Assembly (NCBI GenBank): GCA_025991245.1
Contig: BQMJ01000013.1
Location: 232,828 to 296,827 of the forward strand
Source: Galdieria partita
Lineage: Eukaryota; Rhodophyta; Bangiophyceae; Galdieriales; Galdieriaceae
DNA length: 64,000 nt
Direction: 5' to 3'
The position numbers were made by a program, and so were the translations under genes. Below are positions 16,205-25,046 of this stretch, piece after piece (positions within the stretch are counted from its first letter, which is position 1; each line of letters opens with the position of its first letter). The notes under the pieces were generated by a model. The model was not told where the DNA came from. It made no database searches and worked only from the letters and a program-made list of their open reading frames with translations.

Positions 16205-16652
16205 TCCTATTCATGCAAAATTTCCGAATTTAGAAGACTTGGGTTTGACTTTGGATGAACGTTCTGTAGCGTTGGAAGAGTTTTTTAAGATTAAAACCAA
16301 TGACCTTGTAAAAATTCGGCTAGCAGTAGCTATTTTCATAGCCACTCATCGAAGTGGTAGGTTTCTCACTGTATCCGAAATTTGCGATTCCTTAAAAATT
16401 CATCAATCGCAGCGCTATAGAGTAGCTGAGCTTGCTGATCCTGGGCCAGCTGAAGAACGCGTTTCAAGATGGATGGAAAAACTTTGCAAAAACAACCAGG
16501 AGAAAAAAAAACATCTGATGGAAGTTTACAGAAAACGGGTGTCGGAAGACTTGAAAATTCTAGACCTTCCGGCTCACGCGGTAGCAAAACAGTTGCTCAA
16601 AGAAGGTCATCTAATAGAGGAGGAAATTTCTCCTTCAGAAGAGCAGGAATAA
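16188..16652 (+). CDS. hypothetical helical protein
   Basis: 154 residues from ATG 16188, overlapping the previous stop. The protein is helical with a KIHQSQRYRVAELAD segment in the middle that could be a winged-helix-like region, and an acidic tail (EGHLIEEEISPSEEQE). The 3' third overlaps, in a different frame, the start of the Nudix reading frame at 16469. It is either a separate gene or the N-terminal half of a frameshifted Nudix protein; see findings. Confidence 0.5.
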   Translation: MEEIGSPIHAKFPNLEDLGLTLDERSVALEEFFKIKTNDLVKIRLAVAIFIATHRSGRFLTVSEICDSLKIHQSQRYRVAELADPGPAEERVSRWMEKLCKNNQEKKKHLMEVYRKRVSEDLKILDLPAHAVAKQLLKEGHLIEEEISPSEEQE

Positions 16653-17305
16653 TACCGGCGTTTATCGATTCCTCAACAGGACTTTTATTTTTAGCTTATG
16701 GACTTGGTAGACACCGCCTAGTTTCTGATTTTGGTGGTTCTGTTGAATCTTGTGATGCAGACATACTGTGTACTGCTTGGCGAGAATACAGAGAAGAGAC
16801 TCGCTGCTGTTTTCCTATTAAGAATGCCAGTAGATGGCCTATCTTTCGGATAGATTGTGAAGATGTGAGAAACGTGATTTTTGTAGTTGTGGAAGAAGTA
16901 AATGATTGTCATGAATTCTTAGCTCAATGTCGACGTCGTTTTTTCCGTTTCCTTCCTGTCGATGATCATGAAGATGAAATGCAGGATATCGTGTTTTTTC
17001 AAGAAGACAGGCCTAGTGACTGGAAAAAATACAAATTTCGCGTTGAAAAAGCACTTCGTCCATCTAGCTTGTTTTTCACGATAAAATGTTGGTTGTCTAC
17101 TTTTCGAAACCAGGATGTCCGGCTTGTAAATTTACATCCCCAAAATGGGAAAAGGCAGCTGAGCGGATTCGTAACAAAGGGTTTCGTACCATGGAAGTGG
17201 TGTACCGGCCAGCCGATAGTTCCATCAAAAAATGGGAATTTTACACAGTTTTCTTTCCCTGTATCGCCATCATCCCGGATGAGCTTGCGGAGGGCATCTA
17301 TTTAG
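16469..17305 (+). CDS. Nudix hydrolase, with overlapping ends
   Basis: The open frame is 278 residues. The core (about 58-205) starts RRAGIIPAFIDSSTGLLFLAYG and carries a Nudix box at about 89-111: GG..E, then A.REYREET, with the metal-binding glutamates present. NCLDV Nudix enzymes include mRNA-decapping and nucleotide-cleaning types; the substrate cannot be told here. The first about 57 residues overlap the 16188-16652 gene and are low-complexity; the last about 73 overlap the thioredoxin-like gene and read as its out-of-frame translation. ATG 16469 is the only methionine before the core. Either end may be artefactual, or a frameshift joins it to the upstream gene. Confidence 0.65.
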   Translation: MDGKTLQKQPGEKKTSDGSLQKTGVGRLENSRPSGSRGSKTVAQRRSSNRGGNFSFRRAGIIPAFIDSSTGLLFLAYGLGRHRLVSDFGGSVESCDADILCTAWREYREETRCCFPIKNASRWPIFRIDCEDVRNVIFVVVEEVNDCHEFLAQCRRRFFRFLPVDDHEDEMQDIVFFQEDRPSDWKKYKFRVEKALRPSSLFFTIKCWLSTFRNQDVRLVNLHPQNGKRQLSGFVTKGFVPWKWCTGQPIVPSKNGNFTQFSFPVSPSSRMSLRRASI

Positions 17306-17448
17306 TACCTAGTGGTTATCCTGTTTATCGGATGAGATGGGTGAATTGGTTGCCTTATCCGGAAGCAATGGGCGAACCTATAAGCGATGAAGGAATCGTG
17401 AGATTTGTGGAAGAAAATATTACCTTCGCGAGCCAAAAGATCGTGTAG
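17086..17448 (+). CDS. thioredoxin-like protein
   Basis: 120 residues. A beta strand MLVVYFSKPG leads directly into a CPAC active site (C11, C14), as in thioredoxins and glutaredoxins, followed by a basic helix. A cis-Pro-like FFPCIAIIPDE segment lies near residue 62-72. It could pass disulfides to or from the Erv1-like oxidase (3353). The gene overlaps the end of the Nudix frame by 220 bases; the protein's quality suggests this frame is the genuine one there. Confidence 0.65.
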   Translation: MLVVYFSKPGCPACKFTSPKWEKAAERIRNKGFRTMEVVYRPADSSIKKWEFYTVFFPCIAIIPDELAEGIYLVPSGYPVYRMRWVNWLPYPEAMGEPISDEGIVRFVEENITFASQKIV

Positions 17449-17887
17449 GCGAATTTACTACTTCGTTAGGGTAGAAATTCGTGAAAGAAGGAGGACTTTG
17501 AAGAGATAATGGTCGATTGTCTCCACTTTGGGACTGTTCTCCGAATTGAAAAGGCGGCGGAGGAGACACTGCATCGTTGAAATGATAAGTTGTGGAAGAA
17601 CCAGGATTTATTGGTGAAAAGGGGCGAGGTGGTGAATAGACGTAAGCAAAGAAAGGATTGAGCGTTACTATAGATGTGAGATGAGGAACAGATGGATTAG
17701 CTGCTTGTTCATCATGTATTTGCCATCCAGGACTTTTGGTTTTCCAACAGGCTCTTTTAGCTTGGTTTTCTTCCAGGCATTCTAAATACTGCTGAATTTC
17801 ATCATCCTGCATCTGACATACTTTTTTCCATCTACCTGTCAATCGGTCCCTGACAAGGCAAGCTGTTGCCGGGGTTGAAAAAGGCAT
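17420..17887 (-). CDS. hypothetical protein with Pro-rich C-terminal half
   Basis: 155 residues. The N-terminal half has a DRLTGRWKKVCQMQDDEIQ segment with spaced cysteines (three in about 30 residues). The C-terminal half is Pro/Ser/Phe-rich (SPPRPFSPINPGSSTTYHF) and probably disordered. The start follows a TTTAAAATAAACGAC leader. It overlaps the convergent thioredoxin-like gene by 29 bases. No family recognised. Confidence 0.5.
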   Translation of the reverse strand: MPFSTPATACLVRDRLTGRWKKVCQMQDDEIQQYLECLEENQAKRACWKTKSPGWQIHDEQAANPSVPHLTSIVTLNPFFAYVYSPPRPFSPINPGSSTTYHFNDAVSPPPPFQFGEQSQSGDNRPLSLQSPPSFTNFYPNEVVNSPTRSFGSRR

Positions 17888-17892
17888 GTCGT

Positions 17893-18684
17893 TTATTTTA
17901 AAGAGTTTCTATGGTAGTTCCTCCAAACGAACTCAATTTGTTTGTCTATTTCTTCTGCTTTGTTGTTGCATTGAATAGATATCGCCCATATCGCAGCTGC
18001 AGTTTCTTCTGCCGTCAGTCTCTGAGAAGAAAAGAACTTAGCCACTTCCTCGAAAGAGCCACGGAATTCTTTTCGATAATTCGCCAATGTCCGTAAAAAA
18101 AAATTTTTCCGAATCTCTCCCCCACTTAAAGGAGAAAATGGTTTGTTGCATTGCGGACATTTGTATTTTTTTGATTGAATAGCTGCTTTCAAAATGCAAG
18201 TTTTGTGAGCGTAATGGGTGCATTCCATCATTTTGTCGGAAGAAGTTTCGAAACAAAACACACAGGGAGCATCTTTTGGATGGTCGCAATATTTGGCAGC
18301 TTGTTTGAAATGTTCTTTCAAAGGACATTCCCAACAGAAGCATTCGTGATCTTCAGGATAATAGTATTTTAACGCTGGTTTGAATAACAACCATCCTTGT
18401 TTTTCTGTGTTTAGCATCTCGATGATCGCATAATAGAATTGAGGAATGGGTTGGTCCAACGGAAATTCTTCCTTTTCAAAATTGGTAAGGTAAGAAGCTA
18501 AATATCCTACCAATTCCGTCTTCGTGGTGTTCGTAGGTGCTTTTTGAAAGAATTCGACGATTTCAGTGGCGCATTTTGGATGATAAACCAATGATGGCAA
18601 AGGTCCAAAAGGTAGAACTCCACAATTTTCGACGGGCTGCTCGCAAATTTGACAAACTAAAGTAGTTGTCATCTTCGCCGTCAT
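17893..18684 (-). CDS. RING-H2 zinc-finger protein, putative E3 ubiquitin ligase
   Basis: 263 residues from ATG 18684, which overlaps the stop of the upstream gene (ATGA). The N-terminus has a CQIC...C pair (11-14, 21) that may bind another zinc. A second Cys-rich patch (FCWECPLKE, about 116-124) precedes the RING: C141, C144, C155, H157, H160, C163, C176, C179, the C3H2C3 order of RING-H2 domains. The rest is helical. RING-H2 proteins recruit E2 enzymes; a viral E2 is at 2210. The protein could redirect host proteins to ubiquitination. Substrate unknown. Confidence 0.75.
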   Translation of the reverse strand: MTAKMTTTLVCQICEQPVENCGVLPFGPLPSLVYHPKCATEIVEFFQKAPTNTTKTELVGYLASYLTNFEKEEFPLDQPIPQFYYAIIEMLNTEKQGWLLFKPALKYYYPEDHECFCWECPLKEHFKQAAKYCDHPKDAPCVFCFETSSDKMMECTHYAHKTCILKAAIQSKKYKCPQCNKPFSPLSGGEIRKNFFLRTLANYRKEFRGSFEEVAKFFSSQRLTAEETAAAIWAISIQCNNKAEEIDKQIEFVWRNYHRNSLK

Positions 18685-19043
18685 TTTACCAATATTCCTA
18701 ACGTTCCTACGAACACAGCGAATAAGGAAGTCAACAACCACTTGGAAGTAACTAAACTTCTAGCACAAAGCGCTATCAAAATAGCCGAACAAACAATAAG
18801 AAAAAGCACAATCCCAGTAGCTTGACTTATAAATTCTTCAAGATTGAGCTTAACAGAATTGTTTCGTGATATCGCCAATGCCACGTCTCCACTAACGATT
18901 TCCAAAGCGGATACGAACAAATACAGCTCTACGGAAATAACTGCAACTACCAACAATGAAATAGTGACGACTTTGGAATAACGATGAGAAGCTAATTGGA
19001 AGACACCAAGAATGATTTCAAGCAGATTCAAAAGAGGCAGCAT
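18681..19043 (-). CDS. multi-pass membrane protein
   Basis: 120 residues with an amphipathic N-terminal helix and three strong spans (about 27-51, 73-92, 98-118). The loop between the first two contains SGDVALAISRNNSVKLNLEE. The start follows CGTTAAAAGAAAAAGACA. It is transcribed with the RING gene (four-base overlap). No family recognised. Confidence 0.6.
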   Translation of the reverse strand: MLPLLNLLEIILGVFQLASHRYSKVVTISLLVVAVISVELYLFVSALEIVSGDVALAISRNNSVKLNLEEFISQATGIVLFLIVCSAILIALCARSLVTSKWLLTSLFAVFVGTLGILVK

Positions 19044-19776
19044 TGTCTTTTTCTTTTAACGAAGACGTTATGAAAGAAAAGCTATCATCGATGTGCCCTC
19101 CAACAAGATTTTCGGTCAATGTCGTCGGAAACTGAATGCGATGTCCTCTGAATTGTTCAAATTCGAAAGGTGGATACAAGATGCAACTCAAATTACGGAT
19201 ATCCAGCTCTACAGCGAACGGAGTGTACCATCTGATGTCATTTCCTATCGTTGGTCGAAGTTCTACATGATGTCCTAAAGCTTTTCCATTTAGAAAAGGA
19301 GTACCACCTCTGGCATTGCCAATTAACCCTCGATATTTTTTTTCTCCCAGTTCTGTGATGATTTTTCCTTCGATAGGGTCGCAAATGAGCACTACCAAAG
19401 GCGATATGGAATACACTAGAATAAGGTCATTGGAAGGATATTGATAAGGAGACCAATTTTTTTCATCGTGTCTCATGAAACCGGAAGGCGGTTTCAAGGG
19501 AACAAAACCATCTATCAAATTCCATAAAACCATTTGCTTTTGGTTGTGAAAAATCAGATGAGTCTGTCCTCGAAATAGAAAGGCTCTCGGATCCTCAAAA
19601 GAAAAATCAAATGATTGTTCATGAAAAATCCCATCTTCTTTGGTCCATCGAACGAGATTGGAGAATCCTCTCCATGGGGGGTTATTAGGTAGATGAATAT
19701 CGGGGTGCCATTTCCGAAAATAAATTGTTGAGCCGTCGATTGTTGCTGGAGACATGAGAGAGTCGAATGAAAGCAT
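19018..19776 (-). CDS. beta-propeller-like protein, paralogue of 6309-7103
   Basis: 252 residues from ATG 19776 (alternatives at 19791 and 19755). Shared with the 6309 product in the same order: FEDPRAFLF, a HDEKNWSPY block, LVYSISPLVV, NARGGTP and VGGHIDDSFSF. The GGTP and EDPR turns suggest a five-bladed propeller like GH43/GH130 enzymes, but active-site residues cannot be assigned. The 5' end overlaps the divergent MRE11-RAD50-like gene by 23 bases, and the 3' end overlaps the next gene by 26. Confidence 0.5.
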   Translation of the reverse strand: MLSFDSLMSPATIDGSTIYFRKWHPDIHLPNNPPWRGFSNLVRWTKEDGIFHEQSFDFSFEDPRAFLFRGQTHLIFHNQKQMVLWNLIDGFVPLKPPSGFMRHDEKNWSPYQYPSNDLILVYSISPLVVLICDPIEGKIITELGEKKYRGLIGNARGGTPFLNGKALGHHVELRPTIGNDIRWYTPFAVELDIRNLSCILYPPFEFEQFRGHRIQFPTTLTENLVGGHIDDSFSFITSSLKEKDNAASFESA

Positions 19777-22684
19777 TTTGGTAAGCTCCAAATTTTTGCT
19801 TGTAGGCGATCCTCACTTTCGAGTGAACAATTTGAATGTTTGCCGTGACCTTGTTGCGTTTGTCGCAAGAGTAGTAGAAGAAGAAAAACCTGATACTGTA
19901 GTCATTTTGGGAGATTTACTCCATGACCACTCTGTAGTGAAAACACAGGCATTCGATGTGGCTTGCAAATGGGTCCATTCATTATCGCTGTCTGTTCGAG
20001 TATTTCTCCTAGTTGGAAATCACGACCGGATAAACAACCAAGTTTATCTAACGGATGAACATCCCTTCTTTGCGCTGTCTAAGATGGATAATGTGACGGT
20101 AGTGGATAAGCCTTTTTTTGATGAAAAGACCCGCAGCGTGTTTGTTCCTTATGTTCCAACAGGCAGGTATCATGAAGCCATCGAACCTTTTCTTGAGAAA
20201 TCTCCTGTCTGTTTTTTCTCTCATCAAGAATTTTACGGCGCCAAGTTCTTGACAGGAATTTCGACGACCGGAGATCCATGGCCGGAGTCATTTCCGATGA
20301 ATTTTTCAGGCCACATTCATCTACCACATACTTTACAGAACAATATCGTGTATGTTGGTTCGCCTATACAGCATTCATTTGGGGAAGAAAACCAAGAAAA
20401 GTCTTTGGTAGTTTTAGAATTTCCTACTTTGGAATGGAAAAGAATTCCGGTGGTTGGTGTAGGCTTTATTCACCGTACTTTGGATATCGTGTTGGGAAGA
20501 AATGACGTGGATGGCTTACAGCTGCTTGCTCAATCGACAGCCAATAGCAAAGAACGGGTTCGTGTTCGTTTGTATGGGTCGACGATGTCAGATCTCAGGG
20601 AATTTCATGAGCGTCATTCTGAATATTTGAAGCAAGCAGAAAGCATCGATTATCTCTGTGAAACTCGAATAGAAATGTCGCAGTTGGACGATTATTCTCG
20701 AAGAACCACTCGCTTCGTGGATCATTTTCTGAAGGCTCTTCCAGACCATCTAAAATCTCAGGTATTGGAAGTTTTTCCGGTGAACGCGGAAAGTACTAGT
20801 CGTTCTCATTGTTTTCCCTTACCTGATTTTGATAGTTTCCGAGTTGAACTTGAGAATGTAGGCTGTCACAAAAAGATGGCATTGAGCTTCCATCGAGGAA
20901 TCACTCAATTGAGTGCGCCGTCAGGAAGTGGAAAAAGCACGATTCTTTTGGGGGTATTGTTTGCGTTATGCGGTGGAAAAGTAATTCCGTCCGGGAAGAA
21001 AAAAAGCGTGGTTCGTCTTTATTTAGGAGACCGGGTAGTCATTCACCGTTCAAAACGACCGGATATTTTGGAATTGTCCTATGATTCCACTATCTTCAAA
21101 GATGAAGAAGCAGAACATATGTTGAAAGATTGGTTGTCCGATGACTGGCCGGCCATTTCTTTTGTTTTTCAGCATCAACTTTGCAGTTTTTTTTCTTGGA
21201 CGGCAGAACAGAAGTTAAGTTTTGTAGAACGTTGTCTTCTTGATGGAAAAGAAGCTTCTGATTTGAAGGAAATTATCCAACAAAAAATTTCGTATTTCTC
21301 CGAAATAGAGAAAAATTGTCAACAGGCTCTGTCTGTTCTTTCTCATGACGAATTCTGTCTGATGATGACGTCGGCTGGCAACTTCGACTCTGTGAACAAA
21401 AAGCTGGAAGAATTAGTTCATGAAGAATCACATTTGATGAATGAATGGAAAAATTGCAGTGACTATTTTTCTATTCTGGAAATGATTCACAACTATTCTA
21501 TTCAGATGAATGAAGCTTCATCTAGGTTGTTGGATCCGAAACAGGCAGAAAAACTCAAAGAACTGTCAAGAAGACGGCACATGAGAGACAAACTGGGGGT
21601 TATTTCGACCGATTTGGTATCCGAAGCTGTCGAATCTGGTCTTTCGGAGTTGGCTGCACATTGGAACGAATACGAAGCTGTAGAAAAGTTTCGAAAACAA
21701 TACGGATATATTCCTGACAACGCGAAACTTGCTGAATTGGATCGCATGATGTTTTTGGAAGACCACGCCAAGGCAAAATGCCCGGAATGTAGTACGTCCA
21801 TTCTTATTTTCATCAACTGGAGAGAAAGAAAAGTTGAAAGATTGGAAAAAGGACTTACTGTTTCCGGTAGTGTCGTTGCACCTTTGAAGAAGAAGACAGA
21901 AAGAGAAGAAGCCGAAAAAATTATCAAACTTCGTTCAACCAAACCACGCTACACAGTGTCAGAATATCAAAAGGCTTTGCAGTTCAAACAGTTGGGTGAA
22001 GTAGCGTCCGATTTTCAATTGACTCTGTTGGCCGGGCATGAAAAGAGCCAATCGACGTTAGATACGCTTAGAGAACAAAAAGAAAAATTGGAAAAAAAAT
22101 TGAGTGAACTACCTATTCCTTCTGCTACGTTGGAACAGATAAATGAAAGACTTGGTGTCGTTCGAGCGGAAATAGATAAGCTGCGCAATATTTCTCGACT
22201 GTCTGTTTTCCGTCCTTTCTTGAACAACAAACTGGAAGCTGCTGAAAACAGGAAATTGTGGTTGGACGTGAAAAAAAATTTTGAGTCTGCGAGAGAATCT
22301 TTTGTCAATTCCAGGCTAGACTACATTAATGCTGAACTTGGAACGATGCTGTCGAGACTGTTTCCTGAAGGAATGAAGGGGTATTTTACTTACGGTAGAA
22401 CTTTTTCGTTAGAAATAGAATGGAAAGACATCACATTTCACAATGGAAAAGGTTTGAGTGGTGGAGAAATGGAACGTGTTTCTCTTGCCGTCATGCTAGC
22501 ATTCAATGCTGCGGTTCGGCCGGCTATCAATTTTCTTCTGCTGGATAAATCTTTTTCTTCTTTGGATGAATGGAATTTGAGAAAATGTCTGGAAGTCCTG
22601 CGTGCAAGTTTTTCTAGTCATATCGTCTGGTCTACCCATCATGACGACTGCCTCGGTGATGAGATTTTGAAGATTTGTTCTTAG
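19754..22684 (+). CDS. single-chain MRE11-RAD50 (SbcD-SbcC)-like protein
   Basis: 976 residues. The N-terminal 330 carry all metallophosphoesterase motifs: GDPH (18-21), GDLLHDH (53-59), GNHD (88-91), a SHQEF histidine and FSGHIHLPH. From about 365 an ABC-type ATPase follows: Walker A PSGSGKST (389-396), a long coiled-coil arm with a CPEC zinc-hook-like motif at its tip (676-679), signature LSGGE (901-905) and Walker B LLLDKSFSSLD. In MRE11-RAD50 the two activities process DNA ends. Fusion in one chain is unusual. The residue after Walker B Asp931 is Lys932 where a catalytic Glu is expected, so ATP hydrolysis may be reduced. The 3' end overlaps the convergent L1-like gene. Confidence 0.85.
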   Translation: MRESNESILVSSKFLLVGDPHFRVNNLNVCRDLVAFVARVVEEEKPDTVVILGDLLHDHSVVKTQAFDVACKWVHSLSLSVRVFLLVGNHDRINNQVYLTDEHPFFALSKMDNVTVVDKPFFDEKTRSVFVPYVPTGRYHEAIEPFLEKSPVCFFSHQEFYGAKFLTGISTTGDPWPESFPMNFSGHIHLPHTLQNNIVYVGSPIQHSFGEENQEKSLVVLEFPTLEWKRIPVVGVGFIHRTLDIVLGRNDVDGLQLLAQSTANSKERVRVRLYGSTMSDLREFHERHSEYLKQAESIDYLCETRIEMSQLDDYSRRTTRFVDHFLKALPDHLKSQVLEVFPVNAESTSRSHCFPLPDFDSFRVELENVGCHKKMALSFHRGITQLSAPSGSGKSTILLGVLFALCGGKVIPSGKKKSVVRLYLGDRVVIHRSKRPDILELSYDSTIFKDEEAEHMLKDWLSDDWPAISFVFQHQLCSFFSWTAEQKLSFVERCLLDGKEASDLKEIIQQKISYFSEIEKNCQQALSVLSHDEFCLMMTSAGNFDSVNKKLEELVHEESHLMNEWKNCSDYFSILEMIHNYSIQMNEASSRLLDPKQAEKLKELSRRRHMRDKLGVISTDLVSEAVESGLSELAAHWNEYEAVEKFRKQYGYIPDNAKLAELDRMMFLEDHAKAKCPECSTSILIFINWRERKVERLEKGLTVSGSVVAPLKKKTEREEAEKIIKLRSTKPRYTVSEYQKALQFKQLGEVASDFQLTLLAGHEKSQSTLDTLREQKEKLEKKLSELPIPSATLEQINERLGVVRAEIDKLRNISRLSVFRPFLNNKLEAAENRKLWLDVKKNFESARESFVNSRLDYINAELGTMLSRLFPEGMKGYFTYGRTFSLEIEWKDITFHNGKGLSGGEMERVSLAVMLAFNAAVRPAINFLLLDKSFSSLDEWNLRKCLEVLRASFSSHIVWSTHHDDCLGDEILKICS

Positions 22685-23339
22685 AGTTCTTACCAGAAAA
22701 GGCTGAACTTAAAGAGGAAATGCCTCCTCCAGCGACAACCACGATAGCTAATATGATCAGAAAAGTCGTCAAATTACTTCCAGTAGTTTGTTTAGCTTTA
22801 GTTGTTTGTGTTGCATCTTGTTTCGCTTGCAAAGTGGAAGAATTTTGTATTGCGCATTTAAGGTTTTCATTGAGAGTGTTATCGTTGAAAATGCTTCCTA
22901 AATAAGTACTGTTTTCTATCAATGTGCATTGAGTGGACAACACTGCCAATTGTTCTGTGCCTATTGAACATCCTGCTTTTATAGCGGCTGACATCACGTT
23001 CCCCAAATCCACACTGTCTTTTTGAACTGTAGTGTTGACCGAAATCTGTCCGATGTCTGAAAGGAAACTTTCAAGGTTGGTTTCAGTGGAATCTTGGAAA
23101 GATTTGGCCACTTGTTGAAGCGACTCTTGAATGGAGTTGTTGAATGTACACTGCAGATTCACCGTCAGCGAATTATCATTATCTATGTTCCCCACGAATA
23201 GGGAATTTTGGATCGTGAAACAGTCTTTTATCACTTCTACTGTAGGCTTCACTTTGCATTTGTCGACTATTTTTGCGGCCACATCGTTGGTTTCTGATAT
23301 CGAATCTTGCTGAACGGATGTAGAAACTGTAGCTCCCAT
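22632..23339 (-). CDS. L1/F9-like myristoylated virion membrane protein
   Basis: 235 residues from ATG 23339, whose MGATVST start is an N-myristoylation signal once Met is removed. The ectodomain is helical, Ser/Thr/Asn/Gln-rich, with spaced cysteines (in VDKCKV, KDCFTI, NLQCTF, KAGCSI, STQCTL, NLKCAI) and NSLFVGNI.DNSL / NSTYLGSIFNDNTL repeats that suggest an internal duplication. A C-terminal span (about 196-215) precedes a basic, Ser-rich tail. This layout is that of the poxvirus L1/F9 proteins and their asfarvirus and iridovirus counterparts, which act in entry or fusion. The Erv1-like enzyme (3353) would form its disulfides. Start follows CACTAAAAAC. Confidence 0.78.
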   Translation of the reverse strand: MGATVSTSVQQDSISETNDVAAKIVDKCKVKPTVEVIKDCFTIQNSLFVGNIDNDNSLTVNLQCTFNNSIQESLQQVAKSFQDSTETNLESFLSDIGQISVNTTVQKDSVDLGNVMSAAIKAGCSIGTEQLAVLSTQCTLIENSTYLGSIFNDNTLNENLKCAIQNSSTLQAKQDATQTTKAKQTTGSNLTTFLIILAIVVVAGGGISSLSSAFSGKNSKNKSSKSHHRGSRHDG

Positions 23340-23358
23340 GTTTTTAGTGTTTTTTTTT

Positions 23359-24729
23359 TCAAGACAGAATGACATCCGTCGGAAGATTGAGAAGTGCGTT
23401 TTCGGTAAGAGTAGGTGCTTGGAATGCGACGTATCTAGAATTTTTGACGTTGCTAGGTTGAGTGATCCAGTATCCAGGCTCGTCCGTAGTTGAGTAGCTT
23501 GCTACGTAAACGGTGTCCATGAGAAGAGTATCGATGGAAAGTTGGTCAGTGTTGATATTGTTTTCATTCTTTCCATTGGCGAAAAGAACATTTTTACAAG
23601 ACAGTATGTTGATGGAAGCGTTTGAAGAGCTTCCCAACAACCTATTTTGTATAGAGCCTACGCCATTGGCCCAATAAGAATCGGTGACCTGTAGCATGTA
23701 GTATACGGTGCCTTCGACGCTGATAACGTACAAAAGTCCGCCTGTGATGGTTAGTTGTTGAATGTTTTTGATAAGAACTGTACCTAGAACGCAGTTTCTA
23801 AATTGAATTTGTCCATTAGGGCTGTCCACTATGACTGTGTTGTTGAATTGACATTCTTCTATGAAAGAATCGTCATTGTACCCCAGATCCATGTCTGTGG
23901 CGAAATTCCAAAATCTCAGTTGGAAGTAATGATTTTGCATGCTGCCTCCAATGTATCTTCCATTGGAAGCTTTGATTCCGTTGATTCCAGCCGTTCCTGC
24001 TTGGAATTGAATTCCAGAAATGATAGAATGAGTGAATTGACAGCCATTGCAATCGATCAACCATTCATCAGACGGGAAAGAAGAATCAGTGAGTATAACT
24101 GAATACGGTTGTCCTGTCAAATAGAAACCTAAGGTGTTTTGGCTACCACCTGGAGACGGAAGCTTGATAGGACTTGAGACTTTATAGATTCCTTGTTTCA
24201 CTAAGATAGGTAGCATCACAACATCAGGACCGTATCCGCTGTTTTTCAGCATTCCATGGTCGTAAGCGTACTGAATAGCTTCAGCTAAACCGCTAGTAGT
24301 TGTTCCTTTGGTATTGGGACCAAAATTTCCTTCAGAATCTGGTCCGTTGGGTGATAAGACCACCGGATAAGATGAATTGGAAAATGAAGTAGTTGTTGAT
24401 TGTTTCTGCAATTTGGAGATTTCCGATTGGAAAATCCAAGCGATCGCTACGATTGCGATTAGAAGAACTCCCATGTAAATCCATAAAGCTACATTCATCC
24501 AATTCTTTTTTTGGTTGGAGGACGAGGAGGTGGCGGCTGTATTTTTCTGTTTTTTCGTTGTTAAGGAGGAGGAGGAGGCGGAGGAGGAAGAGGTTGGTTT
24601 GTTGAGCGTAACTTTTGACCTGTCGGACACGGGTTCTCCGTAGCCTGGGGTAGGTATGGACAGCGTAAGTTCTGCTTGAGGTCTGTAACTACTAGGTTTA
24701 ACGGTAGTAACACCACCACCACCGGACAT
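23359..24729 (-). CDS. membrane-anchored right-handed beta-helix surface protein
   Basis: 456 residues from ATG 24729. A Ser/Thr-rich cytosolic-side tail with KKQK lies at 1-78, a span at about 79-100, then an ectodomain opening GTTTSGLAEAIQYAYDHG, LPILVKQGIYKVSSPIKLPS, GFYLTGQPYSVILTD: the opening of pectate-lyase-like or tailspike beta-helices (parallel-strand rungs). Repeated short N/G turns follow. It is likely a spike with glycan binding or cleavage; no catalytic residues can be named. Upstream in-frame codons overlap no better start, and MSGGGG follows a CTAAAAAGAAAAAACAAC leader. Confidence 0.62.
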   Translation of the reverse strand: MSGGGGVTTVKPSSYRPQAELTLSIPTPGYGEPVSDRSKVTLNKPTSSSSASSSSLTTKKQKNTAATSSSSNQKKNWMNVALWIYMGVLLIAIVAIAWIFQSEISKLQKQSTTTSFSNSSYPVVLSPNGPDSEGNFGPNTKGTTTSGLAEAIQYAYDHGMLKNSGYGPDVVMLPILVKQGIYKVSSPIKLPSPGGSQNTLGFYLTGQPYSVILTDSSFPSDEWLIDCNGCQFTHSIISGIQFQAGTAGINGIKASNGRYIGGSMQNHYFQLRFWNFATDMDLGYNDDSFIEECQFNNTVIVDSPNGQIQFRNCVLGTVLIKNIQQLTITGGLLYVISVEGTVYYMLQVTDSYWANGVGSIQNRLLGSSSNASINILSCKNVLFANGKNENNINTDQLSIDTLLMDTVYVASYSTTDEPGYWITQPSNVKNSRYVAFQAPTLTENALLNLPTDVILS

Positions 24730-24761
24730 ACTGACTGTGTTGTTTTTTCTTTTTAGAGGAT

Positions 24762-25043
24762 TTATTCGTAGCAGAGATAGTCCATTTTTGAATCGTAGAG
24801 GAAGGTACATTGAGTAAGCAAATCGTTGGTTCTGTCGATGATTTGTTGGTTACTTATATGATTGAGTGTTTTTTCTGTAGTTTCCCATGCGTATTCTATG
24901 GTAGAATTAAGTTGGACGAGGTCGGTACATGAATTTGATTTATCGATAGCTTCTTTCAAAGAAATAAGTAGAAACCAAGGCGAAGAATGGACAGGGATGA
25001 AATAGGACGATGATGACGATGCGTTATTTTCCTGTGCGGGCAT
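24762..25043 (-). CDS. hypothetical small protein
   Basis: 93 residues, helical, with a Ser-rich start and two cysteines in the body plus one near the end. No membrane span. The start follows AAAAAATATAAAAG. It lies four bases from the methyltransferase gene upstream, on the same strand. No family recognised. Confidence 0.5.
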   Translation of the reverse strand: MPAQENNASSSSSYFIPVHSSPWFLLISLKEAIDKSNSCTDLVQLNSTIEYAWETTEKTLNHISNQQIIDRTNDLLTQCTFLYDSKMDYLCYE

Positions 25044-25046
25044 CTT

